Source: JBBRDU01 sp038230335 (lineage in GTDB: Bacteria; Verrucomicrobiota; Verrucomicrobiia; Chthoniobacterales; UBA10450). From it: a DNA stretch of 64,000 bases. The notes under the pieces were generated by a model. It did not search any database and was not told the origin of the DNA. It worked only from the letters and a program-made list of their open reading frames with translations. Location: assembly GCA_038230335.1 (NCBI GenBank), contig JBBRNL010000006.1, positions 1-64,000 of the forward strand. Direction: 5' to 3'. Every line of letters starts with the position of its first letter. Position 1 is the stretch's first letter. Positions 18,809 through 28,503 of the stretch are shown here, in pieces. The translations under genes and the position numbers were made by a program.

Positions 18809-21124
18809 ATGGTTTTCATCGCAGGGATGCCCTTCCGCCCACTGGAACGGGGTCGGTTACAAGCGATGTCTGCTCCTCGCCTTGAAGATTTAGGGCGAAA
18901 CGGGAGTCAAGGGCGAACGGGCGCGGTTTTAAGGCTGCTCCTCGCTTTCTCGCTTCTTTCCCTTTCTTCCGCCCAAGCCGCGTCTACGTGGAACGGCGGC
19001 GGTGCCGACGGCAATTGGAGCACCGGTGGCAACTGGACCGGGGGAACGCCGACCAGTGCCAACACGACCGACCTCATCTTTGCCGGAACGACTCGACTCG
19101 GCACGGCGGGAACACCGCTCAATCAAGACATTGGCACCCCGATGACTCTGAACAGTCTCACATTCGCAAGCGGCGCGGGCGCTTTCTTTCTCGGTGGCGG
19201 AGCCCTTCGCTTTGATGGAGGTGCCAGCAGCACCATTACCCAGAGCTCATCCAGCGCGCAAAGTATTGCCAATAACTTTTCCGCCCCGAGCAGCAACTCG
19301 ACGACCACGATTACTCTGGCCGGCAACGGCACGGGGTTAGTTACTTTGTCCGGCATCATCGCGACCGGGAACGGCCAGCGCGACTACGCTCTCGTCAAAA
19401 GCGGTACCGGCACCTTCGCCCTAACCGGCGCGAATACCTATGCGGGCGGGACGACCATCAATGGCGGCACTATTAGCGTCAACAGCGCTTCGAGTCTTGG
19501 CACCGGCGCGCTGAGCTTGAACGCGGGCACCCTGGAAATTTCCACCGGATTCAGCACCTCGCGTACGATCACCCTGGGAGACGTGGCCAGCACTTTCCAG
19601 ATTGATCCATCGCAGACCTACACCGTGACCAGCGCCATCGGCGGCACCGGCGCCCTGAACAAGACCGGCACGGGCACGATGGTGTTGAGCGGCAGTAATA
19701 CCTTCAGCGGTGGCGCGGTGGTGACCGCGGGAACCTTGCAAATCAGCGCGAACGATCGACTGGCCAATGCCGGCAATGTCACGGTTTCCGGCGGCACTTT
19801 CGATCTGCAGACCTTCACCGACACGGTCGGCGCCGTCAGTCTGACGAGCGGCTCGATCATCGGCACCGGTACGGGCGCTTTGACCGGTTCCTCTTACGAT
19901 GTGCAAAGCGGAACGGTCAGCGCCATTCTCGCTGGCACAGGAGCGTTGACCAAAAGCACTTCCGGCACGGTGACCCTCACTGGCGCGAACACCTACAGCG
20001 GAGGTTCGACCATCAACGCCGGCACCGTGATCGTAAACAGCGCCGCCAGTCTGGGTGCGACCAGCGGCGGCCTTGCCCTGAACGCCGGCACCGTGGAAGT
20101 GGCCACCGGGTTTTCCACTTCGCGCGTCTACACGTTAGGCAACTCCGCCAGCACGATTCAGGTCGATCCCTCCCAAACCTTGACCATCACCTCCGCCATC
20201 GGCGGCACGGGCGCGCTCAACAAGACCGGCACGGGCACGCTCACTCTTAGCGGAACCAACACCTACAGCGGCGGCTCCATCATCAACAGCGGCAGCGTTA
20301 TTGCCAACAGCGCGGCCAGTCTCGGGGCTACCTCCGGGGCCCTTACCCTGAATGCCGGCACCCTCGAAATCGCCACCGGATACAGCACCGGGCGCACCTA
20401 CACGTTAGGCAACGCCGCCAGCACCATCCAGGTCGATTCCTCCCAGACCCTGACCATGACCTCGGCCATCGGCGGCACCGGCAAGCTCAACAAGACCGGC
20501 GCGGGCACGCTTCTGCTCACCGTCAGCGACACCTACTCCGGCGGCACCGATATCGCCGCGGGCATTCTAGAACTGGGCGGCGACAGCGCGGGTAACGAAA
20601 ATGCCGGTTCCCTCGGCTCCGGTGCGGTCACCGTCGATACCGGCGGCCAGCTTCGGCTGGGCGGCTCCGGCGGAGCCGTCGTGGTTTACAATATTGCCAA
20701 CGGCATCACCCTGAATAACGGATCCATCGTCGTCGTCGATGGCGAGCAGCATTTGCAAGGCGCGGTCGCCATTGGCAGCGGCGGCGGCACCCTGACCACG
20801 CAATTCAATGTGAAGGATCTGTATCTCGATGGCGGTGTGACCGGTTCGGGCGCGCTTACGATCGACAACCTGGCTCCGGCCAGTTTCGGTGATGGACAGG
20901 TCCATTTCAGCGGCACGAACAGCTACTCCGGAACGCTCACGGTGAACGGCGCCTCCACCGGGTTCCACGGCGGCCGTATTTCGGTCGATAGCAATAACGC
21001 TCTGTCCAACGCCTCGATTGTCATGAACAGCGGTCGCGATATCAATTTCGCCACGACCGCGCCCGTCTTCGGTTCGTTAGCCGGCTCGGGCAATATCACC
21101 CTGACTTCCGGGTTGAACCTCTAG
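18809..21124 (+). CDS. PATR (autotransporter-associated beta-strand repeat) protein, N-terminal part before an amber stop
   Basis: 771 residues read before TAG at 21122-21124. A hydrophobic export segment (LRLLLAFSLLSLSSAQAAST) is followed by STWNGGGADGNWSTGGNWTG, the usual start of PATR proteins, and then by tandem Gly/Thr/Ser-rich repeats such as GTGALNKTGTGTLTLSGTNT with YSGG. These form long right-handed beta-helices on the cell surface. The start is uncertain; ATG at 18866 (MSAPRLEDLG) leaves a shorter leader. The stop interrupts a normal repeat, and the same frame continues to a PEP-CTERM tag, so the gene is either broken or read through. Confidence 0.8.
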   Translation: MVFIAGMPFRPLERGRLQAMSAPRLEDLGRNGSQGRTGAVLRLLLAFSLLSLSSAQAASTWNGGGADGNWSTGGNWTGGTPTSANTTDLIFAGTTRLGTAGTPLNQDIGTPMTLNSLTFASGAGAFFLGGGALRFDGGASSTITQSSSSAQSIANNFSAPSSNSTTTITLAGNGTGLVTLSGIIATGNGQRDYALVKSGTGTFALTGANTYAGGTTINGGTISVNSASSLGTGALSLNAGTLEISTGFSTSRTITLGDVASTFQIDPSQTYTVTSAIGGTGALNKTGTGTMVLSGSNTFSGGAVVTAGTLQISANDRLANAGNVTVSGGTFDLQTFTDTVGAVSLTSGSIIGTGTGALTGSSYDVQSGTVSAILAGTGALTKSTSGTVTLTGANTYSGGSTINAGTVIVNSAASLGATSGGLALNAGTVEVATGFSTSRVYTLGNSASTIQVDPSQTLTITSAIGGTGALNKTGTGTLTLSGTNTYSGGSIINSGSVIANSAASLGATSGALTLNAGTLEIATGYSTGRTYTLGNAASTIQVDSSQTLTMTSAIGGTGKLNKTGAGTLLLTVSDTYSGGTDIAAGILELGGDSAGNENAGSLGSGAVTVDTGGQLRLGGSGGAVVVYNIANGITLNNGSIVVVDGEQHLQGAVAIGSGGGTLTTQFNVKDLYLDGGVTGSGALTIDNLAPASFGDGQVHFSGTNSYSGTLTVNGASTGFHGGRISVDSNNALSNASIVMNSGRDINFATTAPVFGSLAGSGNITLTSGLNL

Positions 21125-21838
21125 GCCGGGGGCAACAATGCCAGTACCACTTATTCCGGCATCATGAGCGGCGCCGGCTCCCTAACCAAGAGCGGCACCG
21201 GCATCTTTACCCTCACCGGCAGTAACACCTACTCGGGGACGACCACGATCAGCGGCGGCACCCTTCTTCTGGCCGGCAGCTCCGGGAGCGCGGCTGGATC
21301 CACCAGCGGCATCACCGTGAACAGCGGCGGCACCGTCCAATTGGGTGCGAGCAATCAAATCAACAACAGCGCCACCATGATTTTGAATGGCGGCATTTTC
21401 GCCAAGGGAAACTTTACCGAAGGCACCGCCAGCGCCATTGGCATCGGAGCGCTCACTCTCAGTGCCAGTTCCCACATTGATTTCGGCAGCGGCACCGTTG
21501 GAATCCTGACATTCGCCAGTCTCAATCCATCTACCTTCACTCTGAATGTCGATAACTGGACCGGCACTCCACGGGTTGTCGGAACAGCCAGCACCGACCG
21601 CTTGATCTTCGACTCCGATCAATCGTCGAACCTCAGCGCCTTCAGTTTCACCGGCTACGGCACCGGAGCCTTCGAAATCGCGCTGGGCGGTGGCTTCTTC
21701 GAAGTCACTCCTATTCCCGAAGCGAAAACCTACGGCATAGGTTTGGCCGCTCTCACCACTCTCGCCTGCCACCAGGTCCGGCGTTGGCGCAAGCGGGCCC
21801 GCAAGTCTGCCGTCCGAGATCAATCATCCGACGTTTAA
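21125..21838 (+). pseudogene. C-terminal continuation of the PATR protein with PEP-CTERM-like tag
   Basis: Directly after the TAG and in the same frame the sequence reads AGGNNASTTYSGIMSGAGSL, typical PATR repeat text, and runs about 237 codons to TAA at 21838. The end carries the conserved pre-tag segment LGGGFFEVTPIPEAKTY, a hydrophobic stretch and an RRWRKRARK basic tail, a PEP-CTERM-like sorting signal with PEA in place of PEP. No start codon with a binding site is near 21125; the first in-frame ATG is at 21164. I regard it as the detached end of the 18809 gene. Confidence 0.8.
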
Positions 21839-22340
21839 CGCCGGTCAGGTCTTGATGGATGCTCGCACAACGACACAAAAGGCGGACCTTCCCGTCTGCT
21901 CCCTGTCGCCGCCTCACTCTGTTGAGGCGCATGGATCGAGGGTCGGCGTCAGCAGTCAGAGGTCGGAAGGCAACTGGCACCTGCCAGGGTTATCCGCGGG
22001 AAGAATTCTTGATCCCTATTAATTCTGTGGGGATTTAGGGCTCTTGAATCTGTGGCTAAAAGAAAGAGGATCAGACAGGATTAACAGGCCTTGCTGGATT
22101 CCGGAAAGAGAAGGTCGAAAAGCCCCAACGGAAACGCTGGCTGTGAATTGTCCGATCAGCTCTATCCGCGAATGATCCCATCCGCGATATCCATGTAATC
22201 CGTAGTTAGAAAGTCTTTGACTGCAAGAGCGACGCGACGCGAGGCCAGATGCGAAAAGTGAACCACAGATACGCGGATGCCACGGATTAGCGAAACCCGG
22301 GTCATTTGGCTTGCGTTAGTGGCTTCGTATCGGTCATCAA
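21839..22340. repeat. Repeat-bearing spacer
   Basis: 21905-21929 is a GTAGC-family hairpin (head GTCGC, arms CGCCTCA and TGAGGCG, loop CTCTGT). Around 22068-22110 and 22160-22290 are degenerate pieces such as ACAGGATTAACAGG, CATCCGCGATATCC and CACGGATTAGCG, belonging to a GGATTAACAGG/ATCCGTG-type dispersed repeat also seen near 49.83, 53.92 and 55.92 kb. No gene is supported. Confidence 0.6.
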
Positions 22341-23180
22341 ATGGTCATGCCCCAGCGTCCACGCGTCCGGACAAGACGAGAGAAACCGGCCAAGCCGCAA
22401 TCTGCCGCCCTGAAAACCAAGGCCGAGATCGTGGCCAACTGGTTTCCGCGTTACACCGGCACGCCCGCTAAAGATTTCGGCAAGTACGTCTTGCTGGTCA
22501 ATTTCTCCAATTACGTCAGCCGGTTCGCCGAGTGGCACGGCGTCGAAGTGCGCGGTCTCGACCGCCCCATGCCTAACGCCACCGCCGATGGGATCAGCAT
22601 TCTTAACTTTGGAATGGGCAGCGCGGGCGCGGCCACGGTCATGGATCTGTTGACCGCGATCAAACCCAAGGCCGTGCTCCTCCTCGGCAAGTGCGGCGGA
22701 TTAAAAAAGAAAAACAAACTGGGCGACCTGATTCTTCCCATCGCGGCCATCCGCGGCGACGGTACCTCCAACGATTATTTCCCGCCCGAAGTCCCGGCTC
22801 TCCCAGCCTTCTCTTTGCAAAAAGCCATCTCCACTACCATTCGGAATCACGACAAGGATTACTGGACCGGCACCGTTTACACGACCAACCGGCGCGTGTG
22901 GGAACACGACGAGGCCTTCAAGAAATATCTGGCCCGGATCCGGTGCATGGGGATCGACATGGAAACGGCCACGCTTTTCATTACCGGTTTCAACAACGAA
23001 ATCCCAACCGGTTCGCTTCTCTTAGTCTCCGATCAACCGATGGTTCCGGAAGGCGTCAAGACCGCCGCGACCGACGAAGCGGTCACGGCCCGCTTCCTCG
23101 ATCTCCACCTGCGCATCGGCATCGATTCCCTGCGCGAACTGATCAACCAAGGCCACACCGTCAAACATTTACGCTTCTAA
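22341..23180 (+). CDS. amn: AMP nucleosidase (short form)
   Basis: 279 residues. It resembles the short AMP nucleosidases (about 260 residues) of Bacteroidota and relatives, which hydrolyse AMP to adenine and ribose-5-phosphate. Features are VVANW-type YTGTPAKDFGKYVLLVNFSNYV at the N-terminus, ILNFGMGSAGAATVMDLL, LLLGKCGGLKKK, IRGDGTSNDYFPPEVPALP and the active-site region MGIDMETATLF followed by LLLVSDQPMVPEGVKT, all typical of the nucleoside phosphorylase-like fold. The N-terminus before residue 25 is basic and variable. It stands alone between repeat-rich spacers. Confidence 0.92.
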   Translation: MVMPQRPRVRTRREKPAKPQSAALKTKAEIVANWFPRYTGTPAKDFGKYVLLVNFSNYVSRFAEWHGVEVRGLDRPMPNATADGISILNFGMGSAGAATVMDLLTAIKPKAVLLLGKCGGLKKKNKLGDLILPIAAIRGDGTSNDYFPPEVPALPAFSLQKAISTTIRNHDKDYWTGTVYTTNRRVWEHDEAFKKYLARIRCMGIDMETATLFITGFNNEIPTGSLLLVSDQPMVPEGVKTAATDEAVTARFLDLHLRIGIDSLRELINQGHTVKHLRF

Positions 23181-23320
23181 GCTGAAAGGCTGAGAGGTCA
23201 AGAGCTCAACGTCGAATCCAGACGGTAGGGAACGATCGCCCGGTCGAGCGGCAACCAGTCCAAGCTGGTTCCGAGACGCCTTTGGGTAGCTATTACAGCG
23301 TCCGAGCCACGTCGAATAAA

Positions 23321-23336
23321 TGTCGCATATGCGACA
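23321..23336. promoter_or_regulatory. Palindromic candidate operator (copy 1, after the PaaX-like gene)
   Basis: TGTCGCATATGCGACA is a perfect 16-bp palindrome 26 bp beyond the stop codon of the PaaX-like regulator gene. Nineteen bases (through the following AAG) are identical to a second copy upstream of the same gene. It also lies about 140 bp after the convergent amn gene. Confidence 0.65.
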
Positions 23337-23362
23337 AAGTTTAGTTAGACAAAAAAACGGAT

Positions 23363-24157
23363 TCAACCTTGGGCGTCAACTTTGAAGGAGTGGAGCTGGC
23401 GGGCAGCCTGGCCGAGAACTCGTTGCCGCTTGGCCCAGGCTTTTTTGCCAAGGTAGCGCTTGGGCAGAATGGCTTCAGGCAGGAAGGGATCCGCACTGGC
23501 CGCCATCGCCCACGCCTGATGCTCCCGCTCCGCCCAGCGATCTAAGGCTCGCCACGCTTTCGAATCTCTAGGTGTGCCAGTCGGTTTTTCTTTCAAAATC
23601 GCAAGGTGTTTACGGTAAAGACCGTCAATTTTTTCAAAATCCCAGGCTCCGGCGACGATATCGTTGTCGGACTCTCCCGCGCAGGGCCGTGCTTCCAGAA
23701 GGATGAGACAATTGACGTCAATTTTTCCAGAGCGTAACAGCTCGACCTGCCGGGCGAGTGGTTCCGGTGTAATCCAGAGGCTTTTCTGCAGGTAGCCAAA
23801 TCCGTTTCGACGCAGATAACGCCTGAGGGCTGCTCGCTGGGCCTGCTCTCGCTTCGGCAGATCGAACGCGACCAAACGCCAGAGCCCATCCCACCGGCGA
23901 GTCCAGCCGGCCTCCGGATCGCGCCCACCCAAGGCACGGCAGCGGCCTGCCTCGGTAAGACGATAGACGCGGTCATCATTTGAATGACGCTTCTCTTCAA
24001 TCCATCCCTTGCGTTCAAGAATCGCCAGTTGCCGCAGAAAACCTCTCCGGTAAGCCCATCCCTCGAAGGACTCGTTCAAATTACGAAAGTTGGGGCGGGT
24101 CAGCTGTTCCGCTGACCAGAGAAGGAGATATAGGAACTTTTCAGTCTTCGCCTTCAC
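23363..24157 (-). CDS. PaaX-like transcriptional regulator
   Basis: 264 residues from GTG. The first 70 residues look like a winged helix (FLRQLAILERKGWIEEKR, then YRLTEAGR). The middle WDGLWRLVAFDLPKREQAQR, followed by LRRYLRRNGFGYLQKSLWI, matches the PaaX central domain (ferredoxin-like fold). The C-terminal helical part contains AWRALDRW and a Lys/Arg-rich end. PaaX represses phenylacetate genes, but no such genes are nearby, so the ligand and regulon are unknown. The gene is bracketed by two copies of the palindrome TGTCGCATATGCGACA, which suggests autoregulation. Confidence 0.82.
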   Translation of the reverse strand: MKAKTEKFLYLLLWSAEQLTRPNFRNLNESFEGWAYRRGFLRQLAILERKGWIEEKRHSNDDRVYRLTEAGRCRALGGRDPEAGWTRRWDGLWRLVAFDLPKREQAQRAALRRYLRRNGFGYLQKSLWITPEPLARQVELLRSGKIDVNCLILLEARPCAGESDNDIVAGAWDFEKIDGLYRKHLAILKEKPTGTPRDSKAWRALDRWAEREHQAWAMAASADPFLPEAILPKRYLGKKAWAKRQRVLGQAARQLHSFKVDAQG

Positions 24158-24213
24158 AGCCTAAGAACAATACCAGGAGTCTGACGCGTCACCGTTTCCT
24201 TTTCAATGCTGAT

Positions 24214-24235
24214 CTTTGTCGCATATGCGACAAAG
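24214..24235. promoter_or_regulatory. Palindromic candidate operator (copy 2, upstream of the PaaX-like gene)
   Basis: A perfect 22-bp palindrome centred on the 16-bp core TGTCGCATATGCGACA and extended by CTT and AAG on the two sides. It lies 57 bp upstream of the regulator start codon, where an autoregulatory operator would be expected. Confidence 0.7.
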
Positions 24236-24383
24236 GTCGGAGAGGCTTGAAGGAAGGCGCGGATGGGGTTTATGGAGAATTCCGGCGAGCGGAGTGGGGG
24301 CGGAGCCGAGTGGGGGCGCGTTGGTGTTTTCGAAATGCGCGACGCTTCTGTAGATTTAATTCGTCGGGTTGCCGTGCTTGTAA

Positions 24384-26489
24384 TCAGGGACTTGGATTTT
24401 GGGAATTCAAGATGGACGCGATGAGAGCGCGTTCTTCGGGGAGAATCTTTTGGGTCGCTAGTTTCTGCGCCTGCTCCAGTGCCTGGTCGCTCCAGCCGTT
24501 GGCCTTCAATGCGGCCGCGTAAACAGACGCCGAGACGGCCGAGGAGGGAACACCGGGCATGAACTCAGTAAGAGTGGTGAGGGCGGCTTCGTTCTTGCCC
24601 TGTTTCAGCCGAGCCAGGGCAAGTGCGCTGCGTGCGCCGCCATCCCAAGGGTTCCTAAGCAGAAGAGGAACCGTCTCTTCTTCGGCCCTTTTTGCCTCCT
24701 GTTCATCCAGAGTGAGCAAAAGCCGTAAATAGATCTCGCGCACCCGAGTGGGATCATCCTCCGGCCATCGGCGCACAATTTGGGTGGCAAAGTCACGAGC
24801 CTCGGCGGTCCGTCCCCTAACCTGGGCCAGCTGAAATCGTGAGAGATATGCAAATTTTAATCCGGGTTGCTTTTGAATCAGGCGAGAATAGGCCGCGTCA
24901 GCGATTTCCAGTGCCCCCATTTTTTCCGCATAGTCGGCAAGCCCGATAAGGGCGCGAGGCGAATGCGCGAGTTCCAAGGCTCGATACCATTCATTCGATC
25001 CAGCGGTAACTTCTCCAAGTTTCGATCGAACAATTGCCAGATACATGTGGGCAAATGCTGGCTCTAAGACGGGATGCTCGCCCAGCAGGAGTTCTTTGAC
25101 CTCAGGGAGCTGATTAAGCGCGGCTAACGCGTCGATTCTTTCCATGAGTAACTCGCGCCGCCGAAGAGAGCGTTCCAACGGAAGAATTTCCAGCATGGCT
25201 TCGAAGCGGCGACGAGAATAAAGCCAGGAGGCTAGTGCGATGAGTGTTTCGTCATCACCGTCTCCATATGATTGGATGCCGACTCGTACGAAGTGCTCCT
25301 CTCGCGTGGGCTGCGCTCGGGCGCGCAATTCCAAGGCAAGGGTACGATGAAATGGGCGGGAATTAGGATTACGATCCAACCGATCTGCGATCTCCTCTAA
25401 CGACAGGGCGTTGATGGTTATGGCGGGCAATTGCACATTGGGCGAGTTATTGGTCGTTTGGGTCAATCGGGTCGGGGAACGTTGCTGCGCGAGCACCGCG
25501 AGGGCTTGTGGAGCAGCGGGATCGCTCTCGAATCGCGCGATTTCGAGCAGCCGCTGCGAGGCCTCTTTGCAGCTAGCCGACTCGGGATCATCAATTGAGA
25601 GAATGATGAGGTTTGCCCCAAGCTGTTCGCGCGATGTCGAGCGACGATCGTTCAGAACCCGCTCCGCGTATTTACCGGCAGTTCCTTTGTAGCCGCGCAA
25701 GGTCGATAATTGACCGGCCAGCAAAAAATCTTGTGGGGTGGGCGCCGGTTGCGCCAGAAGCGAAGCGACCTGCTCGGACGCAATGGTCAACTCGCTGGCC
25801 GAAAGCGCTGCCCCGGCGTAATCGCGGCGATCTTCCGGCGAGAGCGCCTGACCCTGGCCGATTTTCTGCCACCATTCCACGGCGAGATCTGCCTGGCCCG
25901 TGCGGGAGAGCAGGCGCGCATAAGCCTGGGATACGGCGGGCTCAGTCTGGGATAATTGATAGGCGCTCTGAATCTTTCGGCTCGCTTCGATCCAGTTCTG
26001 CCGCGCGATCAGGGTCGTCGCCTCGTGCGCCTGGCGTCTGGCTTGCCAGGCCTTTATCGTTCGGCTGGCCGGTGGTCCGCCGAAAAAAACCAACGGTAAA
26101 ACAACGGCGATGGTCGCGGCGAGAAATTTGATTCTTCGTCTTCGTCGCGGTGATTGGTCCTGGAACGACGATAAAATACTCCCGGGGGTCGGAACCGGCG
26201 GTAAGGGAGGTTCCAGGGCCGCTGCTTTTCGCTGACGCAGTTGCGAGGCGATCGCTCGAGGAGACAACACACGCGGCGGAGGTGGGAGAATGGTCTGGTG
26301 CTTGCGCTGGCGCCATGACGCAGCGATTTCGGCGGCGGAAGGCAGCCTTTGCGCAGGCAGGAAATCATGCCGGTCATTGCGCCACCAGGCAGCGATACGG
26401 CGCGGGCCTGGCAATCGCGGGAACGGAGGAAGCGCCTCCCACATCTTGCGCAGCGGCCTAGTCAGACGACGAGCTCGGGGCGGGGGCAT
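24384..26489 (-). CDS. Membrane-anchored TPR protein, paralog 1
   Basis: 701 residues. The first 115 are basic and proline-rich with three or four copies of a motif like PRLPGPRRIAAWWR. One membrane segment follows (FLAATIAVVLPLVFFGG, about 122-140), then KAWQARRQAHEATTLIARQN and a long all-helical TPR-like region ending KILPEERALIASIL. It shares this architecture with genes at 40.0 and 52.1 kb, including YAEKMGALEIADAAYSRLI. The topology suggests a cytoplasmic Pro-rich arm and a periplasmic TPR scaffold. It lies downstream of two PATR/PEP-CTERM genes on the same strand. I know of no assigned function. Confidence 0.78.
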   Translation of the reverse strand: MPPPRARRLTRPLRKMWEALPPFPRLPGPRRIAAWWRNDRHDFLPAQRLPSAAEIAASWRQRKHQTILPPPPRVLSPRAIASQLRQRKAAALEPPLPPVPTPGSILSSFQDQSPRRRRRIKFLAATIAVVLPLVFFGGPPASRTIKAWQARRQAHEATTLIARQNWIEASRKIQSAYQLSQTEPAVSQAYARLLSRTGQADLAVEWWQKIGQGQALSPEDRRDYAGAALSASELTIASEQVASLLAQPAPTPQDFLLAGQLSTLRGYKGTAGKYAERVLNDRRSTSREQLGANLIILSIDDPESASCKEASQRLLEIARFESDPAAPQALAVLAQQRSPTRLTQTTNNSPNVQLPAITINALSLEEIADRLDRNPNSRPFHRTLALELRARAQPTREEHFVRVGIQSYGDGDDETLIALASWLYSRRRFEAMLEILPLERSLRRRELLMERIDALAALNQLPEVKELLLGEHPVLEPAFAHMYLAIVRSKLGEVTAGSNEWYRALELAHSPRALIGLADYAEKMGALEIADAAYSRLIQKQPGLKFAYLSRFQLAQVRGRTAEARDFATQIVRRWPEDDPTRVREIYLRLLLTLDEQEAKRAEEETVPLLLRNPWDGGARSALALARLKQGKNEAALTTLTEFMPGVPSSAVSASVYAAALKANGWSDQALEQAQKLATQKILPEERALIASILNSQNPSP

Positions 26490-26667
26490 GGTAACGATTA
26501 TGCAACAAGAGCGGCCCGGCGAAAAGGGGAAGACTTTCGAAAGCGGAAAGCTGAAGTGGGCGGCGTATGCCCGCTATTAGCTATCGGAGGACCATTCGCT
26601 CCCAGCGTGCTCCCGTTCGGCACAGCCTGTAGTCGGTGGTCTGGCGGTCTGTAGTTAGGGGAACCTT

Positions 26668-26703
26668 CGCAAAAAGAAAAGGGCGGCTGTTAAGGCCGCC
26701 CTT
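26668..26703 (-). terminator. Rho-independent terminator of the 26.7-kb PATR gene
   Basis: On the minus strand AAGGGCGGC and GCCGCCCTT pair perfectly (9 bp, 7-nt loop) and are followed by TTTTCTTTTT. It lies 23 bp after the stop codon of the PATR gene on the same strand. Confidence 0.85.
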
Positions 26704-26725
26704 CGTGATCAGAATGAAGATTAGA

Positions 26726-28474
26726 TTAAGCGGTTGCTTTTCGCAGCAGGCGCCTACGCTGGGAAACCAACAGTGTGCCGAATACGAGAGCGCCGGCCAG
26801 CCAGGTGCCAGGTTCCGGAACCGGCGCGAAGGTCGGAACAATCTCGCCGTTATTCGCAGTAGCGAAGGCGGCTGTGCCGAGTGAAGTCACACCACCATCG
26901 CTATAAAAGGTAATCTGGTTCAGTTGCGCAGCAGTTAGCGCAGTTGCGTCCGTGCCGAAGAGAATTTGCTCTGCGCCACCACCGGTCACAGGCGTTCCGC
27001 TCCAATTGTAGATGGAAAGTGTGCCGGTCCAGGTCTGGCCATTGCTCGCGAGGAAATGAATCAGATCGGTGCTCGCGAGATCAATGATCGAGCTGGATGC
27101 AAGGGCAAGAGCGCCAGCGCCGGCTGTCGCGGTTGTGCCTTGCTGTGTGCTATTCAATTGCAGGGTACCGCCGCCGAGCGAAACCGTGCCGGTGAGGGGG
27201 ACAATGTTGCTGGCGTTGAGCGCTAAAGTACCGTTATTGACGTTAGTTCCACCGGTATAACTATTCACGCCGGTGAGGATGACTTGTCCGATGGTGGTTT
27301 TGGTCAAGGCGCCAGAGCCTCCCAATTTTGCACTGATAGCGCCGAGCTGGACGTCATAGGACGTCCCGGTCAGCGTGCCGGTCGTTCCGTTAATATTGCC
27401 GCTAGTCAGCGATACAGCACCGACCGTGTCGCTGTTGGCGCCGATGCTGAGCGTGCCTCCACCAACAGTGACGGCGCCAGCATCAGCCAGCGTGTTCGTT
27501 GCGTTTCCGAGAGCCAGTGTTCCGGCGTTCACGTTCGTGCCACCGGAGTAATTATTACTGTTGCTAAGCGTGAGAGTGCTGCTTCCAGCCTTCGTCAGAG
27601 CACCTGCGCCAGACACCACACCGTTAAGGGTGAGCGCGGTGACAGTGTTAATTGTCGAGTCGGTGGCGAGGCTGATATTGTTGGCCAAGGTGTTAGTTCC
27701 AGAACTATCATTACGAAGAGCGCCCGCTCCGCCCGGGACGGCAACACCTTGTAATGTCGTAGCGCCGTTGCCGTTCAGGGTAATGACAGTTGCGCCGCTT
27801 GTCCCAAATTGAAAGGCACCGCTAGCCGTGGTTCCAAGCAGCAGCGTGCCACCCGAACTGACGGCTACACCCGAAGTACCGGTCATCTCGCCTACAACTG
27901 ACGTTCGTAATACACCTGTATTGATGGTGGTCGAGCCGGTGTAAGCCTTGGCAGCGGTCGCGAAAGATACAGTTCCGGCACCATCCTTTATAAACCCACC
28001 AGCTCCACCCATGCTCCCGGTTACCTGCAGCGCTCCTGTCACGCTGGTAACCGCTGTATTGTTTATTATGAGGTCCAACGTGTCGGTCAGCGTGTTGCTG
28101 GTACTCAGAACATTAACGGCAGTGCCGGTTCCGTTTATTGTGATGAGCGCATTGGCGACACCCGTTTGATCCAAAATCAGCGAGCCGCCGGCCCCATTCG
28201 TCAAAGTAAAAACAAAAGCGGTGTTATTCGTAAGGGTTATCGAGCCAACCGTAATCGCTTGAAGAAGGCTGACAGTTTCCGCCGCAGTAGGCGTAGGAAA
28301 AGCCGCACTTGCGCCGATAGCGTTCGGAAAAACGCCCCCGGTCCAGTTCAGGTTGACGTTCCAAGACTGTGCGCCCGCAGTTGGAATGAAAGTCTGCGCA
28401 GTGCTCGTCTGCGCGAACAGCGCAAAGCCTAGGCTTAGCAGCAGGGTGACTAAAACTGCGAGTTTTGTTTTCAA
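26726..28474 (-). CDS. PATR protein with PEP-CTERM sorting signal
   Basis: 582 residues. A signal peptide (KLAVLVTLLLSLGFALFAQ) is followed by NWNVNL-type text (QSWNVNLNWTGGVFPN) and tandem PATR repeats such as GSSTLTLSNSNNYSGGTNVN and GQVILTGVNSYTGGTNVNN. The C-terminus is a full PEP-CTERM signal: VPEPGTW, a hydrophobic helix and QRRRLLRK. The exosortase encoded near 54-55.7 kb is the expected processing enzyme. Translation appears to start at TTG (TTGAAAACA) and no clear ribosome binding site is present. It follows another PATR gene by 29 bp and is probably in its operon. Confidence 0.9.
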   Translation of the reverse strand: MKTKLAVLVTLLLSLGFALFAQTSTAQTFIPTAGAQSWNVNLNWTGGVFPNAIGASAAFPTPTAAETVSLLQAITVGSITLTNNTAFVFTLTNGAGGSLILDQTGVANALITINGTGTAVNVLSTSNTLTDTLDLIINNTAVTSVTGALQVTGSMGGAGGFIKDGAGTVSFATAAKAYTGSTTINTGVLRTSVVGEMTGTSGVAVSSGGTLLLGTTASGAFQFGTSGATVITLNGNGATTLQGVAVPGGAGALRNDSSGTNTLANNISLATDSTINTVTALTLNGVVSGAGALTKAGSSTLTLSNSNNYSGGTNVNAGTLALGNATNTLADAGAVTVGGGTLSIGANSDTVGAVSLTSGNINGTTGTLTGTSYDVQLGAISAKLGGSGALTKTTIGQVILTGVNSYTGGTNVNNGTLALNASNIVPLTGTVSLGGGTLQLNSTQQGTTATAGAGALALASSSIIDLASTDLIHFLASNGQTWTGTLSIYNWSGTPVTGGGAEQILFGTDATALTAAQLNQITFYSDGGVTSLGTAAFATANNGEIVPTFAPVPEPGTWLAGALVFGTLLVSQRRRLLRKATA

Positions 28475-28503
28475 GGGGCGCCGGGTGGGTTGGTAAATGT
28501 TTT

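Noticed and set aside
21122..21124. Pyrrolysine or programmed readthrough at TAG
   Set aside because: No supporting element or pyl genes seen; a nonsense mutation or base error is simpler.
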